Assembly (NCBI GenBank): GCA_965228215.1
Contig: OZ245800.1
Coordinates: forward strand, 2,976,001-3,040,000
DNA length: 64,000 nucleotides
Origin: Maricaulis sp965228215
GTDB taxonomy: Bacteria > Pseudomonadota > Alphaproteobacteria > Caulobacterales > Maricaulaceae
Direction: 5' to 3'
Shown: one piece after another, positions 8,061 through 16,512 of the stretch
Layout of the letters: the number at the start of each line of letters is the position of its first letter
How positions within the stretch are numbered: the first letter of the stretch is position 1
Position numbers and translations under genes: made by a program
Notes under the pieces: model-generated
Database searches by the model: none
The model's input: the letters and a program-made list of their open reading frames with translations, nothing else
Told to the model about the DNA's origin: nothing

Positions 8061-9836
8061 CTATTCCGCCGCCTCCGCCATCTGCCGTCCGGCACGATAG
8101 AGCCCGCCCGGGCGGGCACCGGTCAGCTTGCCGTCCGCCATCACAACCTCGCCGGCCACGATCGTTGCCGTATAGCCGCGCGCACCCTGCAGCAGGCGCT
8201 GGCCGCCGGCGGGCAGGTCCTGCTCCATGTGCGGCGGTTCCATCTGAAGATTTTCGAGATCAATGACATTGAGATCGGCGCGCAAACCTTCGCGCAGATA
8301 ACCGCGATCCGTCATACCGAGATAATCGGCCTGCGCGCCCGTCAGCATGCGCACCACGCGCGGCAGGTCCAGCTTGCGGCCGCGTGAGCGGTCACGGGTC
8401 CAGTGGGTGAGCATATAGGTCGGCATGGACGCATCACACACCGTGCCGACATGCGCGCCGCCATCGGACAGGCCGTAGAGCGCCTGCGGGTGCTCCATCA
8501 TCCTGAGAACATTGTCGTAATTGAGCTCGGTATAGTTATAGAGCGGCAGGTAGATCAGCTCCTGGCCATCGCGCTCCAGCAGCGTGTCATAGATCTTCGC
8601 CATCAGATCCACGCCTTCGGCCTTGGCCCGGGCACCCAGGGAATTTTCCTGCGGCTGTTCGTAATCCGGCGGATCACCGAGCTGGAAGAATTTCTCGGCC
8701 ACCATCTCGATATGCGCCATCAACAGGTCGGCAAGCGGCGGGATGGACGATCCCTCGCCGGACAATTGCTGGTGTTCTTCGGACAGGATCTGCGCCCGGA
8801 AGGCCGGGTCTTTCATGCGGGCCAGACGTTCATCAAAGGACAGGTCGGCGATCTCGCGATAGCTCGGATAGCCCATGAAGGGGTGGAAAGTGCATTGCAG
8901 GCCCAGGAAGACGCCGATGGCGCGCGGCGCGACCTGCATGCGGGCATCCACACCGTCTGCCTTCAGCTTCTCGGACCGCTCGATCAGTTTGAGCCATTGA
9001 TCCGGTGCGAAATCGCGCTGCATCAGCGAGAAGGAAAAGGGCCGTCCAGACGCCTTGGCGTAGTCGGCGACGATCTGCCATTCCTCGTCGAAATCCTGTT
9101 CGCCGCGCTCGAGATTGAAATCACTGACCGCCTGGACCACGCCATGATCCAGGCCCTCGAAGGCCCTGGCGATACCCGTGAGTTCGTCGCGCGTGGCTTC
9201 CGAGGACGGCGTCCAGTCGCCATCCGCGGTCTTGTGAACGTCCGACCGGCCCGTCGCGAAACCGATGGCACCGGCTTCCAGCGCCTCGCGCGTCAGGCGG
9301 CGCATTTCCGCGATATCGGCCTCGGTGGCGTGTTCGGAAAAGACGGCGCGGTCGCCCATCACGTAAACCCGCAGCGGGTCGTGTGGCATCATGGCGGCGA
9401 TATCGATGGTGCGCGGCATGCGCGCCAGCGCGTCCATATAGTCGGGGAAGCTCTCCCACTCCCAGGTCAGGCCCTCGTGCAGGGCCGTGCCGGGAATGTC
9501 CTCGACGCCTTCCATCAGCTTGATCAGCTTGTCGTGGTCGCTCTCGCGGACCGGCGCGAAACCGACACCGCAATTGCCCATCACGGCTGTCGTCACACCA
9601 TGATTGACCGAGGGCTGGAGATCCGGATCCCAGCTGGCCTGGCCGTCATAATGCGTGTGGATGTCGATAAATCCCGGCGTGACGATCTGGCCCGCGGCAT
9701 CGATCGTCTCGCGCGCCGGACCGAGATCCGTCCCGATCGCGGCGATCCGGCCATCGCTGATGGCGACATCCGCACGGCGCGGCTCGTCGCCCGATCCATC
9801 CAGAACGCGACCACCCGTGATCTTGAGATCAAACAT
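8061..9836 (-). CDS. D-aminoacylase/N-acyl-D-amino-acid deacylase-family amidohydrolase
   Basis: Metal-dependent amidohydrolase of 591 residues, resembling N-acyl-D-amino-acid deacylases. The metal motif H60-T-H62 (DIHTHYDGQ) follows the first strand, and C89 in NCGVGFAP is the conserved family cysteine. A C-terminal SDGGAHVG segment and the closing LRADLNVIDL beta-sandwich are present. No signal peptide is seen, so it should be cytoplasmic. Its ATG overlaps the stop of the upstream symporter gene by 1 bp, which suggests the symporter imports the acylated substrate. The true substrate (acylated D-amino acid, cyclic amide or other) is unknown. Confidence 0.85.
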   Translation of the reverse strand: MFDLKITGGRVLDGSGDEPRRADVAISDGRIAAIGTDLGPARETIDAAGQIVTPGFIDIHTHYDGQASWDPDLQPSVNHGVTTAVMGNCGVGFAPVRESDHDKLIKLMEGVEDIPGTALHEGLTWEWESFPDYMDALARMPRTIDIAAMMPHDPLRVYVMGDRAVFSEHATEADIAEMRRLTREALEAGAIGFATGRSDVHKTADGDWTPSSEATRDELTGIARAFEGLDHGVVQAVSDFNLERGEQDFDEEWQIVADYAKASGRPFSFSLMQRDFAPDQWLKLIERSEKLKADGVDARMQVAPRAIGVFLGLQCTFHPFMGYPSYREIADLSFDERLARMKDPAFRAQILSEEHQQLSGEGSSIPPLADLLMAHIEMVAEKFFQLGDPPDYEQPQENSLGARAKAEGVDLMAKIYDTLLERDGQELIYLPLYNYTELNYDNVLRMMEHPQALYGLSDGGAHVGTVCDASMPTYMLTHWTRDRSRGRKLDLPRVVRMLTGAQADYLGMTDRGYLREGLRADLNVIDLENLQMEPPHMEQDLPAGGQRLLQGARGYTATIVAGEVVMADGKLTGARPGGLYRAGRQMAEAAE

Positions 9837-10774
9837 CAGGACATACTCCCCGTATCGACCGATTTCTTGTTGTGGGCATCAATAGCCCGAAAACCCAGGA
9901 CCAGCATACCGCCCGCGATGAGATGCCACACGCTCCACCAGGCGGTAATGGCCGCAGCACCGCCAAGCCCGTCGAACTGGTTGAGCAGGATCAGCAGGCC
10001 GAGACCGGCATTCTGAATTCCGACCTCGAAGGTCAGGGATCGACGCCTCGCGGGCCCGACAGCCAGCGCTCGCGCGGCGCCGGCGCCGAGCAGGAAAGCG
10101 GAGAAGTTGTGCAGGATCGCCAGCGGCACGATCAGAGCGCCGGCGGCGAGAACAATGCCCCAGTTCGACCAGACGCCGAACACGATCAGACCGATGAGGA
10201 GAGCCAGAGCGACCGGTGTCAGGATCGAGCGCAAGCGCTCGGCGAAGACCGGCGTCTTCCACGCGAGGATCATGCCCAGCGCCAACGGCATGGCCAGCAG
10301 GGCGAAGGTCTGGCTGACGAAGGAAAACGGGTCGACATCCAGGCTCTGAACCAGGTTGGAGGTCGGCAGGTAAAGCCCCGACCAGAACATGATGGAGACC
10401 GGTGTCACAAGGGCTGCAGACACGCTCGACACGGTGGTCAGCGAGACAGAATAGGCGGTATCGCCGCGCCCGAAATGCGTGAGGACATTCGACATGGTCC
10501 CGCCCGGGCAACAGGCCACGATGATCATGCCCAAAGCGACGCTGGCGGGCGGGTTGATGAGCTGGATCAGGCCGAGAGTGAGAATCGGAAGGCCGAGGAT
10601 CTGGGCGATCGCGCCGCCGAGAACATGAAAGGGATCGCGGGCCACCGCCGTGAAGTCGGAAGGCTTCAGCGATAACGCTACCGTAAACATCATGCCGAAC
10701 AGAATAAACGCCATGACAAGACGGGTCTCGGCATTCAGAACAACTCGCAGCTGGTCAATATCAACAGGGGTCAT
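9836..10774 (-). CDS. Bile acid:sodium symporter-family permease
   Basis: Polytopic inner-membrane transporter of 312 residues of the SBF/BASS family with roughly nine to ten hydrophobic segments. ACCPGGTMSN is the family substrate-binding signature, and EVGIQNAGLG is the second conserved motif in the fourth and ninth helices that coordinate Na+. It likely imports an organic anion with sodium. It is the first gene of a two-gene operon with the amidohydrolase and is divergent from an HxlR-type regulator. The ribosome-binding site is weak. Confidence 0.9.
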   Translation of the reverse strand: MTPVDIDQLRVVLNAETRLVMAFILFGMMFTVALSLKPSDFTAVARDPFHVLGGAIAQILGLPILTLGLIQLINPPASVALGMIIVACCPGGTMSNVLTHFGRGDTAYSVSLTTVSSVSAALVTPVSIMFWSGLYLPTSNLVQSLDVDPFSFVSQTFALLAMPLALGMILAWKTPVFAERLRSILTPVALALLIGLIVFGVWSNWGIVLAAGALIVPLAILHNFSAFLLGAGAARALAVGPARRRSLTFEVGIQNAGLGLLILLNQFDGLGGAAAITAWWSVWHLIAGGMLVLGFRAIDAHNKKSVDTGSMS

Positions 10775-11073
10775 TTGTCCGACCTATTTACTCTGTTGAT
10801 AGAAGGGCTCGTCATCTGTTCTTCCGCCACTTGTCGAATAAAATCTGGTCGCACGAGAAAAGGGGTCGCAAATCGTTCGCGACTCTGTATGCTGACCCGC
10901 GATATCTGGTAGGCCACCAAGAAGAACAGGACCGAGACAATCGAGTCCACACTTAAAACTTAGCTTTAGAGTCCAGATTGGGATGACCAACCCGCCGGCG
11001 GGACGAATGAGCCGGCAGGATCGGTCCTGTAGGCAAAGTGGCGTACAAGCGCCTTAGTTTTTGGGGAACGCAT
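10775..11073. other. Divergent promoter region between the symporter and hxlR-type gene
   Basis: No gene is seen in these 299 bp. CAGGATCGGTCCTG at 11016-11029 is a 14-bp palindrome with one mismatch, 45 bp before the regulator ATG, and could be an autoregulatory site. AT-richer sequence lies around 10955-10975. The paired genes suggest that the regulator controls the symporter/amidohydrolase operon. Confidence 0.4.
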
Positions 11074-11541
11074 ATGGGGCGAAAGCGCTTTGACGAGATG
11101 CCCTGTGCGATCGCACAGACACTCAACCAGGTCGGCGATTGGTGGACCTTGCTGATTGTTCGGGATGCCATGAAGGGCGCCCGCCGGTTCAGCGACTTCC
11201 ACGACAGCACTGGTATCGCGAAAAACATTCTCACGGACCGGCTCAACAAGCTGGTCGACAACGGGATCATGGAACGCGTTGAAGTCGGCGTTCGCGGTCA
11301 GCGTCAGGAATATGTCCTGACCCGTCGCGGCGAAGGCCTCTTCCCGATCCTCATGGCCATGCAGCAATGGGGCGATGAGTGGATCTACGGCCGGGACAAC
11401 ATGCCCGTCGTGCTCTACGACACGCGCACCGGCGAGGAATTGGCTCCCGTCCGTGTCGCCAATCACCAAGGCGAACAGGTGACCCACAAGGACATCGCCA
11501 TCAAGGCCGGTCCGGGGCTGTCACTGCAGGAAACCGGCTAG
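11074..11541 (+). CDS. HxlR-family winged-helix transcriptional regulator
   Basis: DNA-binding protein of 155 residues. The HxlR pattern is clear: CAIAQTLNQVGDWWTLLIVR, FSDFHDSTGIAKNILTDRL and the wing GQRQEYVLTRRGEGLFP, then a C-terminal extension of about 50 residues. The ATG at 11074 is chosen because TTGGGGAACGCAT provides a ribosome-binding site; an in-frame ATG 12 codons earlier lacks one. C8-type redox sensing is possible because a cysteine precedes the wing-helix core, as in several HxlR sensors. Its likely targets are the divergent symporter operon and itself. Confidence 0.9.
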   Translation: MGRKRFDEMPCAIAQTLNQVGDWWTLLIVRDAMKGARRFSDFHDSTGIAKNILTDRLNKLVDNGIMERVEVGVRGQRQEYVLTRRGEGLFPILMAMQQWGDEWIYGRDNMPVVLYDTRTGEELAPVRVANHQGEQVTHKDIAIKAGPGLSLQETG

Positions 11542-11571
11542 GAAATCTGTCGATTTCCTGACGTTCGGCCA

Positions 11572-11601
11572 TCGACATGAACGCTGTTCACCCGGTAGTC
11601 T
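11572..11601 (+). promoter_or_regulatory. Candidate promoter of the beta-helix/cytochrome operon
   Basis: TCGACA (11572-11577) and TAGTCT (11596-11601) form -35 and -10 hexamers 18 bp apart. The 13-bp palindrome at 11578-11590 fills most of the spacer. Confidence 0.4.
11578..11590. promoter_or_regulatory. Operator-like palindrome TGAAC-N3-GTTCA, copy 2
   Basis: TGAACGCTGTTCA is the exact reverse complement of the 13-mer at 984-996. It lies in the spacer of a candidate promoter, 41 bp before the beta-helix lipoprotein ATG, a position that would let a bound protein exclude RNA polymerase. Confidence 0.6.
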
Positions 11602-11617
11602 CTCCACGGGACTACCG
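11593..11617 (+). repeat. 8-bp inverted repeat in the leader of the beta-helix gene
   Basis: CGGTAGTC (11593-11600) and GACTACCG (11610-11617) form a perfect stem with a 9-base loop, ending against the GAGGGGAC ribosome-binding site. It could be a second operator, or an RNA hairpin affecting translation. Confidence 0.45.
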
Positions 11618-11630
11618 AGGGGACAGCTTC

Positions 11631-12881
11631 ATGGCATTCCAGAATACGCGTTCGAAACTTCTTGCCACCGGCGCACTTGCGCTGGCGCTTGGTCTGGCTG
11701 CATGCGGCGCGCAGGAGCGCGACCTGTCAGGCGCAGACCGTGACTACCAGTCTATCCTGATCGAGCAATTGATCGACGCCCAGCCGGGCGATGTCATCGA
11801 GATTCCCGAAGGCGTCTTCTCCTTCGACCGCAGTCTCAGCCTGACCGTCGATGGCGTGACCATCCGTGGCCAGGGTGCGGATCGCACCATCCTCTCCTTC
11901 CAGAACCAGATCCAGGGTGCTGAAGGCCTCCTGGTGACGGCCAGCGATTTCACCATCGAGGACCTCGCCATCGAGGATACGATCGGCGACGGGCTGAAGG
12001 TGAATGAGGGCGAGAACATCATCATTCGCGGCATTCGCGTGGAATGGACGGCCGGACCGCGGACCGAAAACGGCGCCTACGGCATCTATCCGGTCCAGAC
12101 CAGCAATGTCCTCGTGGAGAACAGCATCGCCATCGGCGCCTCGGATGCCGGCATTTATGTGGGCCAGTCGCGCAATGTCGTCGTGCGCCGCAATCGCGCC
12201 GAACGCAATGTCGCCGGCATCGAGATCGAGAACACGATCGGCGCGGATGTCTACGGCAATATTGCGACGGAAAACACGGGCGGCATCCTGGTGTTCAACA
12301 TGCCGAACCTGCCGCAACCGGGCTATCAGACGCGCGTCTATGAAAACGACGTCTTCGGCAACAATACCGGCAATTTCGGCCATGAAGGCACGCCCGTCGC
12401 GAGCATTCCGGCAGGCTCGGGCATCGTCGTGAACTCCAATGACCAGGTCGAGATCTTCAATAATCGCATCGCGGACAATCGCACCGCCAACGTGATCATC
12501 TCCTCCCTGCATTCCACCGGTTATTCCGGTTACGCCGCGCAGGATGATTTCGACCCCTATCCGGAAGGCATCTACATCCACGGCAATGCATTCGAGGGTG
12601 GCGGTGACAATCCGGACGGGCTGGACCTGCAGGGTCTCAAACTGCTCGTCGCCGGACCGCTGGGCCGCATGCCCGACGTGTTGTGGGACGGTTTTTACGA
12701 CGCCGGCAAGATGGTCGACGGCGCGATGCCGGCTGATCTGCGCATCTGCCTCAATAATGGCGAGAGCGGTATCGTGAATGCGGACGGCCCGAACGAATAC
12801 GCCTCGCCGCAGGTGGTGACGGACCAGCACCAGTGCGAGCTGGCGCCGCTACCCGCCGTCGATCTTCCGTCGGCGCGCTAG
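11631..12881 (+). CDS. Parallel beta-helix lipoprotein
   Basis: Exported lipoprotein of 416 residues. Residues 1-25 are a lipoprotein signal with lipobox LAAC (C25). The rest is a right-handed parallel beta-helix built of short repeats such as NIIIRGIRVEW, NVLVENSIAIG, NVVVRRNRAERN and VEIFNNRIADN, as in pectate-lyase-like folds. The start at 11631 has GAGGGGAC upstream; an ATG 18 codons earlier lies inside the operator. From memory, this family is regularly found next to SO2930/HNE_0200-type diheme cytochromes, as here, where the next gene begins immediately after its stop. No catalytic residues can be assigned, and its function is unknown. Confidence 0.85.
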   Translation: MAFQNTRSKLLATGALALALGLAACGAQERDLSGADRDYQSILIEQLIDAQPGDVIEIPEGVFSFDRSLSLTVDGVTIRGQGADRTILSFQNQIQGAEGLLVTASDFTIEDLAIEDTIGDGLKVNEGENIIIRGIRVEWTAGPRTENGAYGIYPVQTSNVLVENSIAIGASDAGIYVGQSRNVVVRRNRAERNVAGIEIENTIGADVYGNIATENTGGILVFNMPNLPQPGYQTRVYENDVFGNNTGNFGHEGTPVASIPAGSGIVVNSNDQVEIFNNRIADNRTANVIISSLHSTGYSGYAAQDDFDPYPEGIYIHGNAFEGGGDNPDGLDLQGLKLLVAGPLGRMPDVLWDGFYDAGKMVDGAMPADLRICLNNGESGIVNADGPNEYASPQVVTDQHQCELAPLPAVDLPSAR

Positions 12882-13994
12882 ATGCTGCGACGCGTCTGCC
12901 TGTTGCTTGCGTTGGGACTGGCGGCCTGTGGCGGCCAGTCACCGACCTATCATGCGTCGGACAATCCCGCTCTCCTGAGCGAATGGGGCATGATGCAGTC
13001 GAACGGTCGTTCGCTCGACCTGGCAGATCGTGTCCTGGCCTATGATCTCAACACGCCGCTCTTCACGGATTACGCGCACAAACAGCGTACGATCTGGATG
13101 CCGGAAGGTGTCAGCGCGGAGTATCGCGAGGGTGATGTGCTGGACTTCCCTGTCGGCACGGTGATCACCAAGACCTTCTACTATCCGCTCAGCGAGGATG
13201 GCGAGCGTCTGGAACTGACCAGCGAACAGGCCGTCGGCTGGCGCGAGGACGGGCTTGACCTCGCCAATATCCGCCTGATGGAAACCCGTATCCTTGTGCG
13301 CCGCGAGGCGGGCTGGACCGCCCTGCCCTATGTCTGGAATGACGAACAGACCGATGCCGTCCTGGCACGGGCCGGTCATGTCGCCCGGGTCGAGGCGGTT
13401 ACAGCGACCGGCGAGGACAGCGATTTCGCCTATGTCGTGCCCAATGCCAATCAGTGCGCCGGCTGTCACGCGGTGAACAACACGACCCGCGCTGTCCAGC
13501 CGATCGGACCGGCGCCGCGCCATCTCAATCGCGATTACAGCTATGAAGGCGAAAGCCGGAACCAGATCGCCCAGCTTGAACTGGCGGGCTATCTGTCGGC
13601 CGCGCCGGACGTCTCGGACATCCACGCCGCAGTCGATTATCTCGACGCTTCAGCCGATCTCGACCGGCGGGCCCGCGATTATCTCGACATCAATTGTGCT
13701 CATTGCCACAACCCGGTCGGACCGGCGGACACGTCGGGTCTGCACCTCAATTCCGATGCACCGGCGGACGTCAATCTGGGACTGTGCAAACTTCCCATCG
13801 CGGCTGGCGGTGGAACCGGCAATCGCCTCTATTCGATCACGCCGGGTCATCCCGATGATTCCATCCTCCTCTACCGGATGGAGATCACCGATCCCGGTTC
13901 GATGATGCCGGAACTGGGCCGGTCGCTGGTGCATGCTGAAGGCGTGAACCTGATCCGCGAATGGATCGAGACCCTGCCCGAAACCTGCACCTGA
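12882..13994 (+). CDS. SO2930-type diheme c-type cytochrome lipoprotein
   Basis: Exported electron carrier of 370 residues. It has a lipoprotein signal with lipobox LAAC (C16) and two heme-attachment sites, C192-A-G-C195-H196 and C272-A-H-C275-H276. Its length and its two widely spaced CxxCH motifs match the uncharacterised SO2930/HNE_0200 family. The ATG follows the beta-helix stop with no gap (TAG-ATG), so the two are co-translated. It could accept electrons from a periplasmic oxidation; the partner is not known. Heme attachment would use the Ccm system, part of which is encoded at 31164-34965. Confidence 0.88.
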   Translation: MLRRVCLLLALGLAACGGQSPTYHASDNPALLSEWGMMQSNGRSLDLADRVLAYDLNTPLFTDYAHKQRTIWMPEGVSAEYREGDVLDFPVGTVITKTFYYPLSEDGERLELTSEQAVGWREDGLDLANIRLMETRILVRREAGWTALPYVWNDEQTDAVLARAGHVARVEAVTATGEDSDFAYVVPNANQCAGCHAVNNTTRAVQPIGPAPRHLNRDYSYEGESRNQIAQLELAGYLSAAPDVSDIHAAVDYLDASADLDRRARDYLDINCAHCHNPVGPADTSGLHLNSDAPADVNLGLCKLPIAAGGGTGNRLYSITPGHPDDSILLYRMEITDPGSMMPELGRSLVHAEGVNLIREWIETLPETCT

Positions 13995-14105
13995 CGCCCC
14001 GTCGGCACACTCCCCTGTCAGGCGAAGTCTCGCCTGCAAACTATTGAGATGCGCGAAATCCCTCGCTAGACTGCGCGTGGCGCACACAGGCATGCCGGGC
14101 CCGGT

Positions 14106-14130
14106 TTGCCTGAACTCACACTGCTAGGTC
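14106..14130 (+). promoter_or_regulatory. Caulobacter-type promoter for the small exported protein
   Basis: TTGCCTG, 10 bp, then GCTAGGTC: this matches the TTGACGS-N10-14-GCTANAWC layout with two or three mismatches. The start would fall near 14137, giving a leader of about 14 bases. Confidence 0.45.
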
Positions 14131-14150
14131 TTATTGAGGGGAGATCCTGA

Positions 14151-14462
14151 ATGACCCTGACCACAATCCTGGCCGCGCTTGCCGTGCAAGCCGGTCCCAT
14201 GGACGCACTCGTTGAGAATGCGCTGCAGATTTCCGCCGGTGATGTGACGTATCACACCTATTTCGAATCCGACGGAAGCTACACGACCGATATCGGTATC
14301 AGCGGAACCTGGGAGATCGTCGACGGAGAAATCTGCGTCGTGCGCTCGACCGGTGAGAGCGGATGCCAGCCGCTGCAGGAAGGCGTGAGCCTCGGCGACA
14401 GCTGGACCGGCATCAATGCCGCGACCGGAGATACGGTGACCTACACGATCGTACCGCGTTAG
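14151..14462 (+). CDS. Small exported protein of unknown function
   Basis: A 103-residue protein I do not recognise. The N-terminal 15 residues are hydrophobic (TTILAALAVQAG), a short signal peptide. The mature part is acidic and beta-rich, with a GTWEIVDGEICVV segment and two cysteines in ICVVRSTGESGCQ that could form a disulfide. This resembles small lipocalin-like or copper-resistance accessory domains only in general pattern. GAGGGGAG precedes the ATG. It is transcribed alone and ends at a strong bidirectional terminator. Confidence 0.75.
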   Translation: MTLTTILAALAVQAGPMDALVENALQISAGDVTYHTYFESDGSYTTDIGISGTWEIVDGEICVVRSTGESGCQPLQEGVSLGDSWTGINAATGDTVTYTIVPR

Positions 14463-14483
14463 AAATACCCCTTCGAGTAGAAA

Positions 14484-14508
14484 GGCCGGCGATCCCTGAT
14501 CGCCGGCC
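14484..14508. terminator. Bidirectional intrinsic terminator
   Basis: GGCCGGCGAT and ATCGCCGGCC make a perfect 10-bp stem with a 5-base loop, followed by TATTTTC on the plus strand and CTTTC on the minus strand. It separates the converging small protein gene and M28 peptidase gene. Confidence 0.85.
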
Positions 14509-14535
14509 TATTTTCGATTCGGATGGTGGTGCGGC

Positions 14536-15909
14536 CTACTCGCCGAACGAGCCCGCCGGTCCCGGGAAGACGACCGGGGTTTCCGACCCGTCCCGCGCCA
14601 CGGCGGAGACGCCGAAATAGTAATTGTCGATCACGACATTCTCGAGCGTGAACTCGCCGGTGATGCCGACGAAACGGCTGTGCGTCCATTGCGGCGCGTC
14701 CGTCAGGCGCCAGTGCACGCGATAACCGGCCAGGTTCTCGGCCGCACGGCCCTCGGCCACGGTCCAGCTCAGCGTCGTCGACGGACGCACGGCGCCCTGC
14801 ACCTCGACATTCGCCGGGATCGGCGGAGCGCCCGCGATCTGCGCCATGACAGCGACGTTCAGCGAGGTCAGCTTGGCGGCGAAGTCGAAATCGACACCGT
14901 CGATCGTGTCACCATATTCGCGGCCGTCTTCGGTGCGCAGATCCTGGTGCTGGCGGTCGTAATGCTCATTGGTCTCCATGATGCGCACGCCCGGCATGCC
15001 CGCCTCGTTGAACGGGCGGTGATGGCCGCCGCGCCGGAAACGGTCGAGCCGGTAGACCATCATCACATCGAGATTGGGAATGTACTGATCGGCCGTGCGG
15101 TCCACCATGCGCGCCAGATTGCGCGACGGGCTGTCCACCTCGCCGCCGGTGAAGCGGCGCAGACGGGCTTCCTCGACGGTTTCGGTCGCACGCGTGCCTT
15201 CGGAGAAGACCCGGGCCGTGGTGTTGTTCGTCACACCATTGATACCGGTAATATTGCCGATCATGTCATTGTTGAGCACGGCCTTGATGCGCCAGCCATT
15301 GTCGAGCGCGTGCGAGGCCACGATCTGGCCGCCGAACAAGCCCTGCTCCTCACCTGAGAGGCCCATATAGACAACCGATCCGTCAAACTCGTGCTGGCTC
15401 AACACGCGCGCGGCCTCGATCACACCGGCCATGCCGGACGCATTGTCATTCGCACCCGGACTGTCGGACGTGCCGTCCAGCGGATCGGTCACCCGGCTGT
15501 CGATATCACCGGACATGACCACCATGCGGTCCGGATCCAGCCGGCCGCGCTGGATCGCCACGACGTTGACGATCTCGGTAGGTTCGGGGATGCGTGCATG
15601 GCCGAAGGTCGTGCCGGAGACATACATGACCTCCAGACAACCGCCGCAATCGGCGGAAATGCGCTCGAATTCTTCATGGATCCAGCGGCGGGCGGCACCG
15701 ATACCGCGCGTGTCGCTTTCCGTCTCCGACAGGGTGTGACGCGTGCCGAACTCCGCGAGGGTGCGGATGTCCGCCTCTATGCGCTCGGCAGAGACCGCGG
15801 CCACGTAATCATGCACGGCCAGGACTTCCGACGGCGGGGCGTGCTCCTGCGCCAGGGCTGTACCCGACACGGCCAGGGCGGCCAGTGAAACAAGTCCGAT
15901 CGATCGCAT
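14536..15909 (-). CDS. M28-family metallopeptidase with C-terminal fibronectin-like domain, exported
   Basis: Secreted aminopeptidase-like protein of 457 residues. The signal peptide ends TALA-Q at residue 20. The zinc core is recognisable: SGDIDSR (135-139 region), SPGANDNASG with bridging D155, SGEEQG with E187/E188, NNDMIG with D215, and RGGHHRPF with H297. Residues about 355-457 form a fibronectin type III-like domain. The first metal ligand, usually His in GHxDS, is Asp (D135) here, and the usual GGDH is GGHH. It probably trims peptides in the periplasm or outside the cell. It is monocistronic and convergent with the small exported protein gene. Confidence 0.87.
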   Translation of the reverse strand: MRSIGLVSLAALAVSGTALAQEHAPPSEVLAVHDYVAAVSAERIEADIRTLAEFGTRHTLSETESDTRGIGAARRWIHEEFERISADCGGCLEVMYVSGTTFGHARIPEPTEIVNVVAIQRGRLDPDRMVVMSGDIDSRVTDPLDGTSDSPGANDNASGMAGVIEAARVLSQHEFDGSVVYMGLSGEEQGLFGGQIVASHALDNGWRIKAVLNNDMIGNITGINGVTNNTTARVFSEGTRATETVEEARLRRFTGGEVDSPSRNLARMVDRTADQYIPNLDVMMVYRLDRFRRGGHHRPFNEAGMPGVRIMETNEHYDRQHQDLRTEDGREYGDTIDGVDFDFAAKLTSLNVAVMAQIAGAPPIPANVEVQGAVRPSTTLSWTVAEGRAAENLAGYRVHWRLTDAPQWTHSRFVGITGEFTLENVVIDNYYFGVSAVARDGSETPVVFPGPAGSFGE

Positions 15910-16019
15910 GAAACTCTCCCCGATTTCGTCGGCGCAGTCTTCGCGCGCCGCTGTTGCGGGTCAAGCTATGTCGATATGCGGCAAGATCAATTCGGCGTCA
16001 TTCCGCGCGCATCCAATGC

Positions 16020-16439
16020 TCAACGTAATTCGCCCCGCGCCGTCATCAGGCCGACGAGGACGAGCAGGACCAGGCCGATGGCGAAGACGACATCATTGGT
16101 CCAGAGATCGTATTCCGGCCATTGCCAGCGCCCAGTGAAGCCGAGAATGGTCGCCACCACGACCGCGAGGATTTCGAGATAGAGCGCCCAGCGGCGACGC
16201 CAGAGAACTCCAGCCAGCACGCCGGCGGAGATCAGGATGGAAATCCCGATACTGAATACGGTCATGCCGGTTCCCGCCGTGCCGAACGCTGCGGCGAGAT
16301 CCATGCCGAAGAAACGTCCCGTCAGCCAGCCGCCATAAAATCCCACGGCGACACCAAGCCACATCAGGATATAGGCGAGCACAAAGATCGAGAGACCCAG
16401 TGTCAGCCGGTACAACTCGCGGGAATATCGCTGCTGCAT
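16020..16439 (-). CDS. Four-helix membrane protein of unknown function
   Basis: About 139 residues with four predicted membrane segments, each near 20 hydrophobic residues, and a short loop RWQWPEYDLWTNDV before the last. I do not recognise a family. The ATG at 16439 is preferred because GGAAGGA sits just upstream. An ATG three bases earlier is too close to that site, and a TTG at 16466 has none. It lies downstream of the large catabolic operon, separated by 73 bp without a clear terminator, and may be read through. Confidence 0.65.
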   Translation of the reverse strand: MQQRYSRELYRLTLGLSIFVLAYILMWLGVAVGFYGGWLTGRFFGMDLAAAFGTAGTGMTVFSIGISILISAGVLAGVLWRRRWALYLEILAVVVATILGFTGRWQWPEYDLWTNDVVFAIGLVLLVLVGLMTARGELR

Positions 16440-16512
16440 CATGTCCTTCCGGCCATCCTGCTCCAATCCATTGAACTAGGGCGGTTCGGCCGGAAGGCTA
16501 AGACGAGCACTC

